Of a DNA stretch of 64,000 nt, positions 36,824 to 44,584 are shown piece by piece. The notes below the pieces were generated by a model. That model was not told where the DNA came from. It worked only from the letters and a program-made list of their open reading frames with translations, and searched no databases. This DNA comes from Vibrio galatheae (GTDB lineage Bacteria; Pseudomonadota; Gammaproteobacteria; Enterobacterales; Vibrionaceae). Every line of letters starts with the position of its first letter. Position 1 is the stretch's first letter. The stretch covers positions 1 through 64,000 of the forward strand of contig NZ_JXXV01000007.1 of NCBI RefSeq assembly GCF_000967545.1, in the 5' to 3' direction. The position numbers were made by a program, and so were the translations under genes.

Positions 36824-37888
36824 TTAGAAATGATTGCCTTGCTTGTTTTGTCGACTATTGTTTTGCACCTTTTTATAGAACTTTGTCAATTGCTTAAATG
36901 AGGCTCGCTGCTCAGCAATGGTTGCACTGTTGCGCCGCTGCTCACGCAGTAACTTAAGATAGTTCGTTAATCGTCTTTCTTCTAACTCACCAGATTGGAT
37001 CGCTTGTTGAACACGACAATTAGGTTCATCCTGATGTTGACAGTCAGAGAAGCGGCATTGGCTAGCGAGTGACTCGATATCTGAGAAAGTTTCTGCAACC
37101 CCATCAGCACAATCGATAAGCTGAAGTTCTCGCATTCCCGGAGTATCAATCAATACCGCGCCCGTAGGCATAAAGTGCATTGAACGGCTGGTTGTCGTAT
37201 GTCGTCCTTTGCTGTCAGCCTCACGTATGCCGCCAGTCTGCTGAGTATCTTCTTTAAGCAGGCTATTGACCAGCGTCGATTTGCCAACGCCTGACGAGCC
37301 CATAAATGCCACGGTTTTTCCGGTTTGGCACCAAGGTAACAGACGTTCACATTGCGATAGGTCGAGTGCATTAACATGCTCAATCATCAACAAGGGATCT
37401 AACTTTTGTACTTGCTGTTTCTTGTCTTCTGCGTCAGCACATAAATCCGCTTTGGTTAATACAATCACTGGCTCAACTTCCGCTTCATGTGCGATCGCAA
37501 GATAACGCTCTATTCGACTCAGATTGAAATCGTCATTGAGTGAACAAACGATAAACAGCGTGGTGACATTGGAGGCGATTAACTGTTCACTGGCCTTGCT
37601 ACCCGCTGCTTTTCGATGAAAAAGAGATTGGCGATCGAGCAAGGTTACGAATTGGAAATGTTCATCGAGTAACACCCAGTCGCCTACGGTCATCGCAGGG
37701 AATGACTTATGGATCTCTAGATGTATTTCACCAGATTCACTTAGCAATTTATAACCACTTCGGTGGTGCTCAGTGATTCGCGCAGCAATGTGCTGTTGCT
37801 CTAAGTCGTCAAGTGTCAGTTGTTGTTGAAATAAATTGTTCCAGCCAAGTGTCGGTAATGACATTGGTGTATTTGCTTTGGTATTCAT
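36824..37888 (-). CDS. rsgA: Ribosome small-subunit-dependent GTPase A (RsgA/YjeQ family)
   Basis: A 354-residue circularly permuted GTPase: an N-terminal OB fold, then G4 (LTKAD), G1 (GSSGVGKST), G3 (DTPGM) and a zinc knuckle [14 protein letters not shown]. RsgA acts in late 30S subunit maturation. Vibrio genomes typically have a main rsgA elsewhere plus a paralog; I infer this is the paralog because it stands alone, not next to psd or orn. A 15-codon leader ORF and two overlapping hairpins precede it. Confidence 0.9.
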   Translation of the reverse strand: MNTKANTPMSLPTLGWNNLFQQQLTLDDLEQQHIAARITEHHRSGYKLLSESGEIHLEIHKSFPAMTVGDWVLLDEHFQFVTLLDRQSLFHRKAAGSKASEQLIASNVTTLFIVCSLNDDFNLSRIERYLAIAHEAEVEPVIVLTKADLCADAEDKKQQVQKLDPLLMIEHVNALDLSQCERLLPWCQTGKTVAFMGSSGVGKSTLVNSLLKEDTQQTGGIREADSKGRHTTTSRSMHFMPTGAVLIDTPGMRELQLIDCADGVAETFSDIESLASQCRFSDCQHQDEPNCRVQQAIQSGELEERRLTNYLKLLREQRRNSATIAEQRASFKQLTKFYKKVQNNSRQNKQGNHF

Positions 37889-37931
37889 AGTTGCCCCAAG
37901 CTAACAGAAATTATTCTGTAAAAATTTGCTA

Positions 37932-37965
37932 GGGTCTTTAGACCCCGGTATTAGGTGACACCGGG
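37932..37965 (-). promoter_or_regulatory. Mutually exclusive hairpins in the rsgA leader
   Basis: On the minus-strand transcript, CCCGGT...ACCGGG (37965-37944) overlaps GGGTC-TAAA-GACCC (37945-37932) by two bases, so only one can fully form. The second is followed by an A/T stretch with TTTTT. This may be an attenuator. Confidence 0.45.
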
Positions 37966-37990
37966 CAAAGGAAGGGTAGAAGTAGGCGTG

Positions 37991-38038
37991 TTAAAGTGAC
38001 TTCACCGTTTTTGCCGGGTGGGTTTTAATTACAATCAT
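37991..38038 (-). CDS. 15-residue leader ORF upstream of rsgA paralog
   Basis: The ORF (MIVIKTHPAKTVKSL) has a very strong ribosome-binding site (AGGAGG with 4 nt before the ATG) and ends 103 nt before the rsgA ATG. A TATTAT-like -10 lies upstream. Its content (three Lys, three Thr/Ser, one Pro) is not an obvious single-amino-acid sensor. The strong initiation signal before a structured leader suggests a regulatory peptide. Confidence 0.45.
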   Translation of the reverse strand: MIVIKTHPAKTVKSL

Positions 38039-38129
38039 CGTATCCTCCTATGGATTAGTTCGTGTTGACGTCGCATATAATAGCAAATGAGGTGAGCGAT
38101 TGCCCACCTTTGCGTATAAAATTTATTGC

Positions 38130-38576
38130 TTAGTGATGATGTGTCATTCCCTTCATCACTTTTTTGATGGGTGCAGTGATCGTCTGAGTCTCACCATTGG
38201 CAAAAGTGACTTGGACATTGATGCTGTCGCCTTCAACAAATGGCTTGGTCAGGTCGAACAACATAATGTGCAGACTACCGGGTTTCAAAACCGTTTTACC
38301 CTTGGCTGGGATCGTGATTTTTTCAATTTGACGCATCTTCATCACGTCACCTTCGGTGATCACGTCGTGAAGCTCAACTTTTCCGGCCGCGTCAGTTGTT
38401 GCTGACACAATATGTCGCTCGGTATCACCCTTATTCATAAACTCAGCAAATACAGCACTGGTAGGTGCATTGGGTGGAGTAGCACGTGCGTATGCGTGGT
38501 TGGTCATAATGTCCGTTTCAGCATAAGCCAATGGGCTTAGTGTCAAACACGCCAATATAAGTGCTTTAAGTTTCAT
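38130..38576 (-). CDS. Periplasmic copper chaperone PCu(A)C
   Basis: A 148-residue secreted protein (signal peptide to LAYA) with the PCu(A)C copper site: His in VELHDV, Met in MKMRQI, and the HIM (HxM) motif in GSLHIMLFDL, plus a His-rich tail (GMTHHH). It hands Cu(I) to the CuA centre of cytochrome c oxidase. It is 5 bp from the SCO gene, in a copper-delivery unit well away from the cox operon at 16-24 kb. Confidence 0.92.
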   Translation of the reverse strand: MKLKALILACLTLSPLAYAETDIMTNHAYARATPPNAPTSAVFAEFMNKGDTERHIVSATTDAAGKVELHDVITEGDVMKMRQIEKITIPAKGKTVLKPGSLHIMLFDLTKPFVEGDSINVQVTFANGETQTITAPIKKVMKGMTHHH

Positions 38577-38581
38577 TGTGA

Positions 38582-39175
38582 TTATCCTTGTGATGAAAGA
38601 GTTTTAAAGGCTTCAACCAGCGGAGCTGGAGTAAGAGTATGTGGCACTTTTGTAATGAGCGTGCCATCTGGTTTGAGGAAGTAAAAATAAGAGCTGTGAT
38701 CTAGGGTGTATTTGAGCTGGGAGTTTTCCAACTCGGTTTTACGAAAGATGACACCATACTTGTGAGCAAGTGGTGTGGTTACCTCTAACGGAGCAGACAA
38801 ACCTTCTATCATTGGATGGAAATACTGCGCGTACTGATGAGATTCCGCTGCTGCGTCACGCTCAGGATCGAGAGAAATAAACAGTGGGCGAAAACCGCTC
38901 TTAATTGAGTCATCAACTTGATTAAGAGCTCCGGCTAGCATAGCTAACGAGGTTGGGCAAACGTCCGGGCAACGCGTGAAACCAAAATAGACGACACGAA
39001 TTCTAGAGTCTTGCGGATCGAATATAGAGACTGGTTGGTTGTCTTTGCCAAAAAGTGTAACGTTCGTTGTGTCACCTAATTGCGGTTTGGATTCATTTTG
39101 TTTATCAAGGTAGCTTTTCAATCCAAAGCCGATCACAAAGGCTATCACTAAGATCAAAGACCAGTTTCTATTCAT
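38582..39175 (-). CDS. SCO1/SenC-family copper chaperone
   Basis: A 197-residue protein with an N-terminal membrane anchor and a thioredoxin fold. The copper ligands are the CPDVCP motif (GFTRCPDVCPTS) and the distal His in LDHSSYFYFL. It assists CuA assembly in oxidase subunit II, by copper delivery or thiol reduction. It is co-transcribed with PCu(A)C (5-bp gap) and overlaps the upstream unknown gene by 4 bp. Confidence 0.93.
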   Translation of the reverse strand: MNRNWSLILVIAFVIGFGLKSYLDKQNESKPQLGDTTNVTLFGKDNQPVSIFDPQDSRIRVVYFGFTRCPDVCPTSLAMLAGALNQVDDSIKSGFRPLFISLDPERDAAAESHQYAQYFHPMIEGLSAPLEVTTPLAHKYGVIFRKTELENSQLKYTLDHSSYFYFLKPDGTLITKVPHTLTPAPLVEAFKTLSSQG

Positions 39176-39600
39176 TGTTCCATCCTTATTGATGTCTTAA
39201 TTGATTGATTACCATCACTAATGCTGCCAAACCAAGTCATGGAAGTTGTGGTACACACGGGTAAAATGATTTGTCCAGAAAATAGACCCGAGGCACTTTT
39301 TTCTAGTTTAAATACCACAGTGCCCATTTCCATTTCGTAGCCCTGTAGCGTCATGATAAGGCTTTCGCTGGAAGTGTTAGTCCAGTTTACACTTAATACC
39401 GTCGGGACGAGAGGATGGCTGACGTCTTTATTGGCTTGAACGGAAATATCGCCTTGCTGGCATTTATTCGTTGTGACCAAGCAATAGTCATCCAGCGAAG
39501 CAGTTTGCTGGGTTGATTGAAACCACTTAATAATATCACCAGCGTAGAAACCACTGACAAGGGCGCTGGCGATGAGAACAAATTTTGCGAATGTGGGCAC
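39172..39600 (-). CDS. Membrane-anchored protein of the SCO/PCu(A)C operon, unknown
   Basis: About 142 residues: an N-terminal helix (FVLIASALVSGFYAGDI) and a beta-rich periplasmic domain with three cysteines (CLVTTNKC and PVC) and a methionine-containing MEMGTVVFKL strand. I place the start at a GTG at 39600 with AAGGG upstream; the open frame begins at another GTG at 39642. Overlap with the SCO gene implies a role in copper handling or oxidase assembly (inference). I do not know the family name. Confidence 0.6.
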   Translation of the reverse strand: MPTFAKFVLIASALVSGFYAGDIIKWFQSTQQTASLDDYCLVTTNKCQQGDISVQANKDVSHPLVPTVLSVNWTNTSSESLIMTLQGYEMEMGTVVFKLEKSASGLFSGQIILPVCTTTSMTWFGSISDGNQSIKTSIRMEQ

Positions 39601-39699
39601 GACACTAATCCCTTGAAATACCGACGAGCGCAATGCTAGCACAAAGCGCCTTAAATCTATGAGATATCGAACAAGATTGTGCTTGCAGTCAAGCTGAGA

Positions 39700-40233
39700 T
39701 TAACGGCTTTTATGAATAGCGTAGATCGCATGATCTAAAATGCGTTCACCGACTTTTTCTCGATTGGTGATAATACCTTCAAGCGCCATACCTACTCTTT
39801 GCGCCACGTTGCGACTGGCTGTGTTTTCTACCGCAGCGGAAAGTTGGACCTTTTCAACCTTTAACTCGTGAAATGCGTGTTCGACCAAGTGCTTCACGAC
39901 TCTAGTAACAATTCCTTTTCCTTGATGATGTTTAGACAGCCAATAGCCTATTTCTAAGCTTGAAGTCTCATAATCAATGTTAAAGCAGCTGCAGTTGCCG
40001 ACGATTTCAGACTGGTACAAAATTGCGCAAGTGATTGACTTGCCATCGGCATAGTCATGCAGCGAACGTTGGACAAACAGGCGGAAGTCCTGCTCGCTTT
40101 TGCAATGTGGTGGCCACGCAAGCCACTGAGATAAATAGTCAAACTGCTCTGACGCAAGCTCCACATACTGATTAGCAAATGACTCTTGAACAAGAGCGAT
40201 GGAAATCTCGCTGTCGATTTTTTGGCTGAACAT
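39700..40233 (-). CDS. GNAT acetyltransferase, RimJ/RimL type
   Basis: A 177-residue acetyltransferase with the RimL-style pattern: LEIGYWLSKHHQGKGIVTRVV (acetyl-CoA site) and VEKVQLSAAVENTASRNVAQRVGM (motif B). Relatives acetylate N-terminal amines of ribosomal proteins or other amines. It is a single gene on the minus strand. Confidence 0.88.
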   Translation of the reverse strand: MFSQKIDSEISIALVQESFANQYVELASEQFDYLSQWLAWPPHCKSEQDFRLFVQRSLHDYADGKSITCAILYQSEIVGNCSCFNIDYETSSLEIGYWLSKHHQGKGIVTRVVKHLVEHAFHELKVEKVQLSAAVENTASRNVAQRVGMALEGIITNREKVGERILDHAIYAIHKSR

Positions 40234-40459
40234 AATCCATTCCGTGCATATAGCGTTGAACTTAAACCTAACAAACTACCAAGGTGATAGCCAGAGCATT
40301 TAAATGTAAAAACAGAGTGCTTTCTAGCACGAAAATAATGCACTAGGTTGCACGGCTCACAGTTCTGCTAATAACCATGGTTATTTTGTGGTTTAAGGCG
40401 CGAGGTATAGTTTACTCTCCCACACACAATAACTAATTATAAGTACCACAAACGTTAGT

Positions 40460-41731
40460 ATGGATATGTCCCTAGACGATGTAAGTGTGGATCTACGTCG
40501 CGTTTTGTTTGAAATTGCCTATGCTCTGGACGAGGTCGGTGTCGATGACATCTATCACGGTCATAGAGTTGCCTATATTGCTTATCGATGCGCTCAGCGA
40601 ATGAGGTGGAGTGACGCACAATGTCAGACTGTGTTTTCGCTTGGCTTAATACACGATTGTGGCGTGTCGGAAAGTGCTGAGATAAGTGCGCTTCTCACGT
40701 CATTAGCTCCGAAGAATACGAGGAAACATTGTGTGAAGGGGTATGAGCTGCTTAAAGCATGCCGCCCTTTGTCTGAATTGGCGACTCCGATTCTATTCCA
40801 TCATACCTGGTGGCAAGAGTTGCAAAGCATGAGCACAATAGACGCCGAAACAAAACAATACGCTACTTTGGTGTTTTTGGCTGACCGATTGGATTATCTT
40901 CATGGTCATTATCCTCTAGATGCTTATGGCAATATCACTCAACGTAGCAAAGAAAATATCATCGGCGAGCTGCAAGCTAATGCTGGCACTATGTTTGAAC
41001 CAAACCAAGTGGTGGCGATGGCTGAACTGGTTGCTTGCGATGACTTTTGGTTCTCGATGGAGGCCAGACACATTGAAAGTTTGTCCGATACCTTTTTGCC
41101 GCTATACCACTCACCAATCGGTTTGGACGAGTCCATTGAAGTCGCGGAGCTCTTTGCTCAGATTGTTGATGCGAAAAGTTCATTTACCTACCAACATTCA
41201 CTCCATGTTGCTCAGTTAGCGGAGTTTTTTGCCCTTCAGTTGGGTTATTCTCCAAGAGAGAGAAAAATGCTCTACTTGGCTGGATTGATTCACGATATCG
41301 GTAAGCTAAAAACGCCAAGCGCTATTTTACATAAACCGGCTCAGCTTTCGGATGAGGAGTACGCTTGTATCAAGCGACATGCAACTGATTCGCGTCATGC
41401 AATCGAGCGAATGTTTACCAACCAAAGCATTGTCGATTGGGCATCTAACCATCATGAAAGGCTGGATGGTTCTGGTTATCCATTAGGGATGAATGCATCA
41501 CAGTTGGATCAGCCAAGTCGATTAATAGCAATGACTGATGTATTTCAAGCATTGACTCAATCTCGTCCCTACCGGAAAGGTTTACCGCTAGAGCAGGCAC
41601 TCGCTATCATTGAGCGGATGGTGAACGACAACCAACTTGACCGCGTAGTTTTTGATTGTCTGGTTGGCAATGCAGAAATCTGTTATAGGATTTCTACCGG
41701 CCAGGAATATAAGCAGCCAGTGCTGGTTTAG
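40460..41731 (+). CDS. HD-GYP-domain protein with a second N-terminal HD domain
   Basis: A 423-residue cytosolic protein. The C-terminal half is a complete HD-GYP domain: LAGLIHDIGKLKTPSAIL, a conserved His, HHERLDGSGYPLG, and the late AMTDVFQALTQSRPYR. This is the signature of c-di-GMP phosphodiesterases. The N-terminal half (about 20-170) has an HD fold with HGHRVAYIAYRCAQRM, LGLIHDCGVSE and FHHTWW. No receiver or sensor domain is present. Likely a c-di-GMP hydrolase. Confidence 0.9.
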   Translation: MDMSLDDVSVDLRRVLFEIAYALDEVGVDDIYHGHRVAYIAYRCAQRMRWSDAQCQTVFSLGLIHDCGVSESAEISALLTSLAPKNTRKHCVKGYELLKACRPLSELATPILFHHTWWQELQSMSTIDAETKQYATLVFLADRLDYLHGHYPLDAYGNITQRSKENIIGELQANAGTMFEPNQVVAMAELVACDDFWFSMEARHIESLSDTFLPLYHSPIGLDESIEVAELFAQIVDAKSSFTYQHSLHVAQLAEFFALQLGYSPRERKMLYLAGLIHDIGKLKTPSAILHKPAQLSDEEYACIKRHATDSRHAIERMFTNQSIVDWASNHHERLDGSGYPLGMNASQLDQPSRLIAMTDVFQALTQSRPYRKGLPLEQALAIIERMVNDNQLDRVVFDCLVGNAEICYRISTGQEYKQPVLV

Positions 41732-41746
41732 CACTGGCCATTTTTA
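41716..41746 (+). terminator. Terminator overlapping the HD-GYP gene end
   Basis: GCCAGTGCT-GGTTT-AGCACTGGC (9 bp) followed by CATTTTT; the left arm is inside the last codons. Confidence 0.75.
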
Positions 41747-42397
41747 CTATTTTTGATTGATAAATGCTTTGAAACGCTCTTGGGTCGCGCTGTCGGCTTT
41801 GTTGTACCAAAAGTGCAGCATCTCTTCGGCGGTGTTGTCGCCGCTTTGCATCTTTGCAGGTGTATCATTGAGCGTTGCAGGTAAGGTTACCGGAACGACA
41901 GCAACACTTGACACTGCTGCTACGCCTCCACGGCGATTGTACTCCGCTAGCTCTAATTTGTGATTACGGCCTATCTGCATGCCACTTTTCAGGAGCTTGT
42001 CCTGTTTTACTTCGATGGCTTGGCCATTTTGGGTTCGAAGGCTCCATTCAAGCGTCGGCAGTTTTTTCGCTGCGTCATTTTCATTGCGATATTGAGGTAA
42101 GCCAAACTCTAGCCCTGTGTTTGACTGATTAAACGTGGCAATGATGGGATCGCTTTCAAGCAGAACGCGTTCTTTACCTTTATCGAAGTAAGGGTTGTAG
42201 GTGAACAGAATTTGGTTCTGTCCATCTGGTAGGGTTAAAGTTTTCGTTGAAGAGAAGAGCCCACCTGAAAGTTCAGGTTTATTGTCGTTAGCCACCAAGA
42301 CGTCGATAGTGTCTGGTATCGCAATGGTGACCTCGGCAACTGCTGTCCCCGTGATACCCAGTGCGATAGCAGCAAGCAATGTTGTTTTTATTTTCAT
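41747..42397 (-). CDS. DUF2057 (YccT/UPF0319) family secreted protein
   Basis: A 216-residue periplasmic protein with a signal peptide (ending TGTAVA). The family hallmark is the early beta-rich segment TIDVLVANDNKP followed by TLTLPDGQNQILFTYNPYF. YccT (CsgI) affects curli assembly in enterics; the role here is unknown. AGGAAT precedes the start. It converges with the HD-GYP gene. Confidence 0.82.
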   Translation of the reverse strand: MKIKTTLLAAIALGITGTAVAEVTIAIPDTIDVLVANDNKPELSGGLFSSTKTLTLPDGQNQILFTYNPYFDKGKERVLLESDPIIATFNQSNTGLEFGLPQYRNENDAAKKLPTLEWSLRTQNGQAIEVKQDKLLKSGMQIGRNHKLELAEYNRRGGVAAVSSVAVVPVTLPATLNDTPAKMQSGDNTAEEMLHFWYNKADSATQERFKAFINQK

Positions 42398-42637
42398 TAT
42401 TGATTCCTAATAAACAGGCACTTAAGCCTCAATGAGAGTGCCTAGCTCCCTAGTTTATTGCAATACTTGTATGTAAGAAGTTGGCAAAATTCATCAAATC
42501 TTCATCACTGTTCACGCCAATGTGGCACGTGAAATCGCAAATTTGAGGTACCTTTCACGGTAATCATAACTATGATTCGACTATATTAGTCTGAGTCAAC
42601 AAAACCAATATGTTTAATGAATCAGGAGGATAACGCT

Positions 42638-42739
42638 ATGGCATATAGAGATATGTTAGACAGCAGACTAGTGTTGTCGCCGTGGTATAACCTTGACTAC
42701 ACCCTTTCTCTTTTAAACAAAGACATCGTTCTACGTTAA
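42638..42739 (+). CDS. tnaC: TnaC leader peptide
   Basis: A 33-residue ORF with AGGAGG 8 nt before the ATG, ending 102 nt before tnaA. It contains WYNLD, the W-x3-D motif of TnaC (E. coli Trp12/Asp16). Tryptophan-induced ribosome stalling on TnaC blocks Rho and allows tnaA transcription. The proline that follows Asp by eight residues in E. coli (Pro24) is absent: that position is Lys28, and the peptide ends DIVLR. Confidence 0.8.
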   Translation: MAYRDMLDSRLVLSPWYNLDYTLSLLNKDIVLR

Positions 42740-42841
42740 TTTCTGCGGTGCACTCTGTACCGAATTACGATCTCTCTAAAACAAAAATGATGACTCGCAT
42801 TAATTATTGCGTGGATTCGATCTATTTAAAGGAAATTAACA

Positions 42842-44239
42842 ATGAAACGTATCCCAGAACCTTTTCGCATCAAAATGGTAGAACCGATCAAAATGACAAC
42901 GTATGACGATCGTGTTGAAGCCTTGAACGAAGCGGGTTTAAACCCATTCTTACTGAGAAGTGATGATGTCTATATTGACCTGCTGACCGACTCAGGTACT
43001 GGCGCAATGAGTGACAATCAATGGGCAGGCCTGATGATGGGGGATGAGTCTTATGCTGGTAGCCGTAACTATTACAACTTGTGTGCGGCGGTTGAACACT
43101 TCTTTGGCTACAAGTTGACAGTGCCCGCTCACCAAGGGCGTGGTGCAGAGCAGATCTTATTTCCGGCATTGATTGAACGGATGAAGACGGTTCGTGGTGG
43201 CAAAGAGCCGGTTTTCATTTCCAACTACCATTTTGATACTACGGCTGGGCATATTGAGCTCAATGGCGGTAAAGCGATTAATGTGGTCGACAAGCACGCC
43301 TTCGATACAACCACGCCATATGACTGGAAGGGTAACTTCGACTTAGACAAGCTTCAGTCGACAATTGAAGTGTATGGTGCTGAAAATATCTGCGCCATTA
43401 TTACTACTGTGACGTGTAATAGTTCTGGCGGACAACCTGTTTCAATGGCGAACATGCGTGCCGTTTACGAGATCGCGGCTAAGAATGATATTCCGGTGGT
43501 GATTGACTCAGCACGTTACTGTGAAAATGCGTATTTTATCAAGCAGCGCGAAGAGGGTTACCAAGACAAATCTATCCTCGAGATCATCCGAGAGATGTAC
43601 CAATACGGTGACATGCTGACGATGTCGGCCAAGAAAGATCCTATGGTCAACATTGGTGGTTTGTGCTGTATTCGTGATCATGAAGAACTTTTCCAAGCGG
43701 TTCGAACTCGTTGTGTGCCGATGGAAGGATTTGTGACCTATGGTGGTATGGCTGGACGCGACATGGAAGCATTAGCAAGAGGGCTTTATGAAGGTGCTGA
43801 TGAAGATTACCTACACTACAGAATTAGTCAGGTAGAATATTTAGGCGAACGCTTGCGTGAAGGCGGGATTCCAATCCAATACCCAACTGGGGGGCATGCA
43901 GTATTTGTCGATGCAGCAAAAATCTTACCGCATATTCCCGCAGACGAGTTCCCAGCGCAGGTGTTATGTAACGCCTTGTACCTAGAAGCAGGTATTCGCG
44001 CGGTGGAAATCGGCTCCTTGTTACTCGGACGTGACCCGGAAACAGGTGAGCAGAAAGCTTCTGAACTCGAGTTGATGCGTTTGACCATTCCTCGACGCGT
44101 TTATACCAATGATCATATGGACTATATTGCTGACGCGATCATTGCTCTTAAAGAACGAGCACATGAGCTTAAAGGCTTGACGTTTGACTATGAACCTCCT
44201 GTACTTCGTCATTTCACGGCGCGTTTTAAGTCTAAGTAA
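42842..44239 (+). CDS. tnaA: Tryptophanase (tryptophan indole-lyase)
   Basis: A 465-residue PLP enzyme that cleaves tryptophan to indole, pyruvate and ammonia. The PLP lysine lies in SAKKDPMVN (about Lys265). It is close to tyrosine phenol-lyase in places, but two discriminating sites are of the tryptophanase type: Asp in SNYHFDTT (about 132) and the hydrophobic residue in [13 protein letters not shown], where tyrosine phenol-lyase has Arg. AAAGGAAA precedes the start. No tnaB permease follows. Confidence 0.93.
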   Translation: MKRIPEPFRIKMVEPIKMTTYDDRVEALNEAGLNPFLLRSDDVYIDLLTDSGTGAMSDNQWAGLMMGDESYAGSRNYYNLCAAVEHFFGYKLTVPAHQGRGAEQILFPALIERMKTVRGGKEPVFISNYHFDTTAGHIELNGGKAINVVDKHAFDTTTPYDWKGNFDLDKLQSTIEVYGAENICAIITTVTCNSSGGQPVSMANMRAVYEIAAKNDIPVVIDSARYCENAYFIKQREEGYQDKSILEIIREMYQYGDMLTMSAKKDPMVNIGGLCCIRDHEELFQAVRTRCVPMEGFVTYGGMAGRDMEALARGLYEGADEDYLHYRISQVEYLGERLREGGIPIQYPTGGHAVFVDAAKILPHIPADEFPAQVLCNALYLEAGIRAVEIGSLLLGRDPETGEQKASELELMRLTIPRRVYTNDHMDYIADAIIALKERAHELKGLTFDYEPPVLRHFTARFKSK

Positions 44240-44261
44240 ACCATCGTTCTAGCGTAACGCC

Positions 44262-44292
44262 ACTGCCGCAACTTAGCTCGAGTTGCGGCAGT
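44262..44292 (+). terminator. Terminator after tnaA
   Basis: A perfect 12-bp stem (ACTGCCGCAACT/AGTTGCGGCAGT) with a 7-base loop and a modest T-rich tail (TGTCTATCTTG). The remaining gap to the chitinase gene (44293-44584) is AT-rich, and I see no gene in it. Confidence 0.75.
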
Positions 44293-44584
44293 TGTCTATC
44301 TTGGAAGCAAAGTCCCAATTAGCATTGAAATCTATAACTTACTGTTTGACATGTTATTTATTCCTGTTTGACTGATGTTTATTAAATTTTGGCTCGATAT
44401 CCTCTTTGTAATGTAACAAGTTGATAACAACAAGATTATTTCCAATCGTGACTCGAAAATAACCTTTATTTTTTTCTTCAAAAAAAAAGTCTCTTAAATA
44501 CTTAGTGCTGACGTTCTTTGAATGAGCAAGGGACAGATTGGCTCTGAATTTAGAGTCGACCAACAAGGAAAGAGAGAAATAGGT

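Noticed and set aside
42842..44239. Tyrosine phenol-lyase instead of tryptophanase
   Set aside because: Some segments resemble that enzyme, but Asp in NYHFDTT and the VEI segment (no Arg) are tryptophanase-type, and a TnaC-like leader precedes it.
44354..44566. 70-codon minus-strand ORF before the chitinase gene
   Set aside because: AT-rich, overlaps the chitinase 5' region, and has no ribosome-binding site or recognisable motif.
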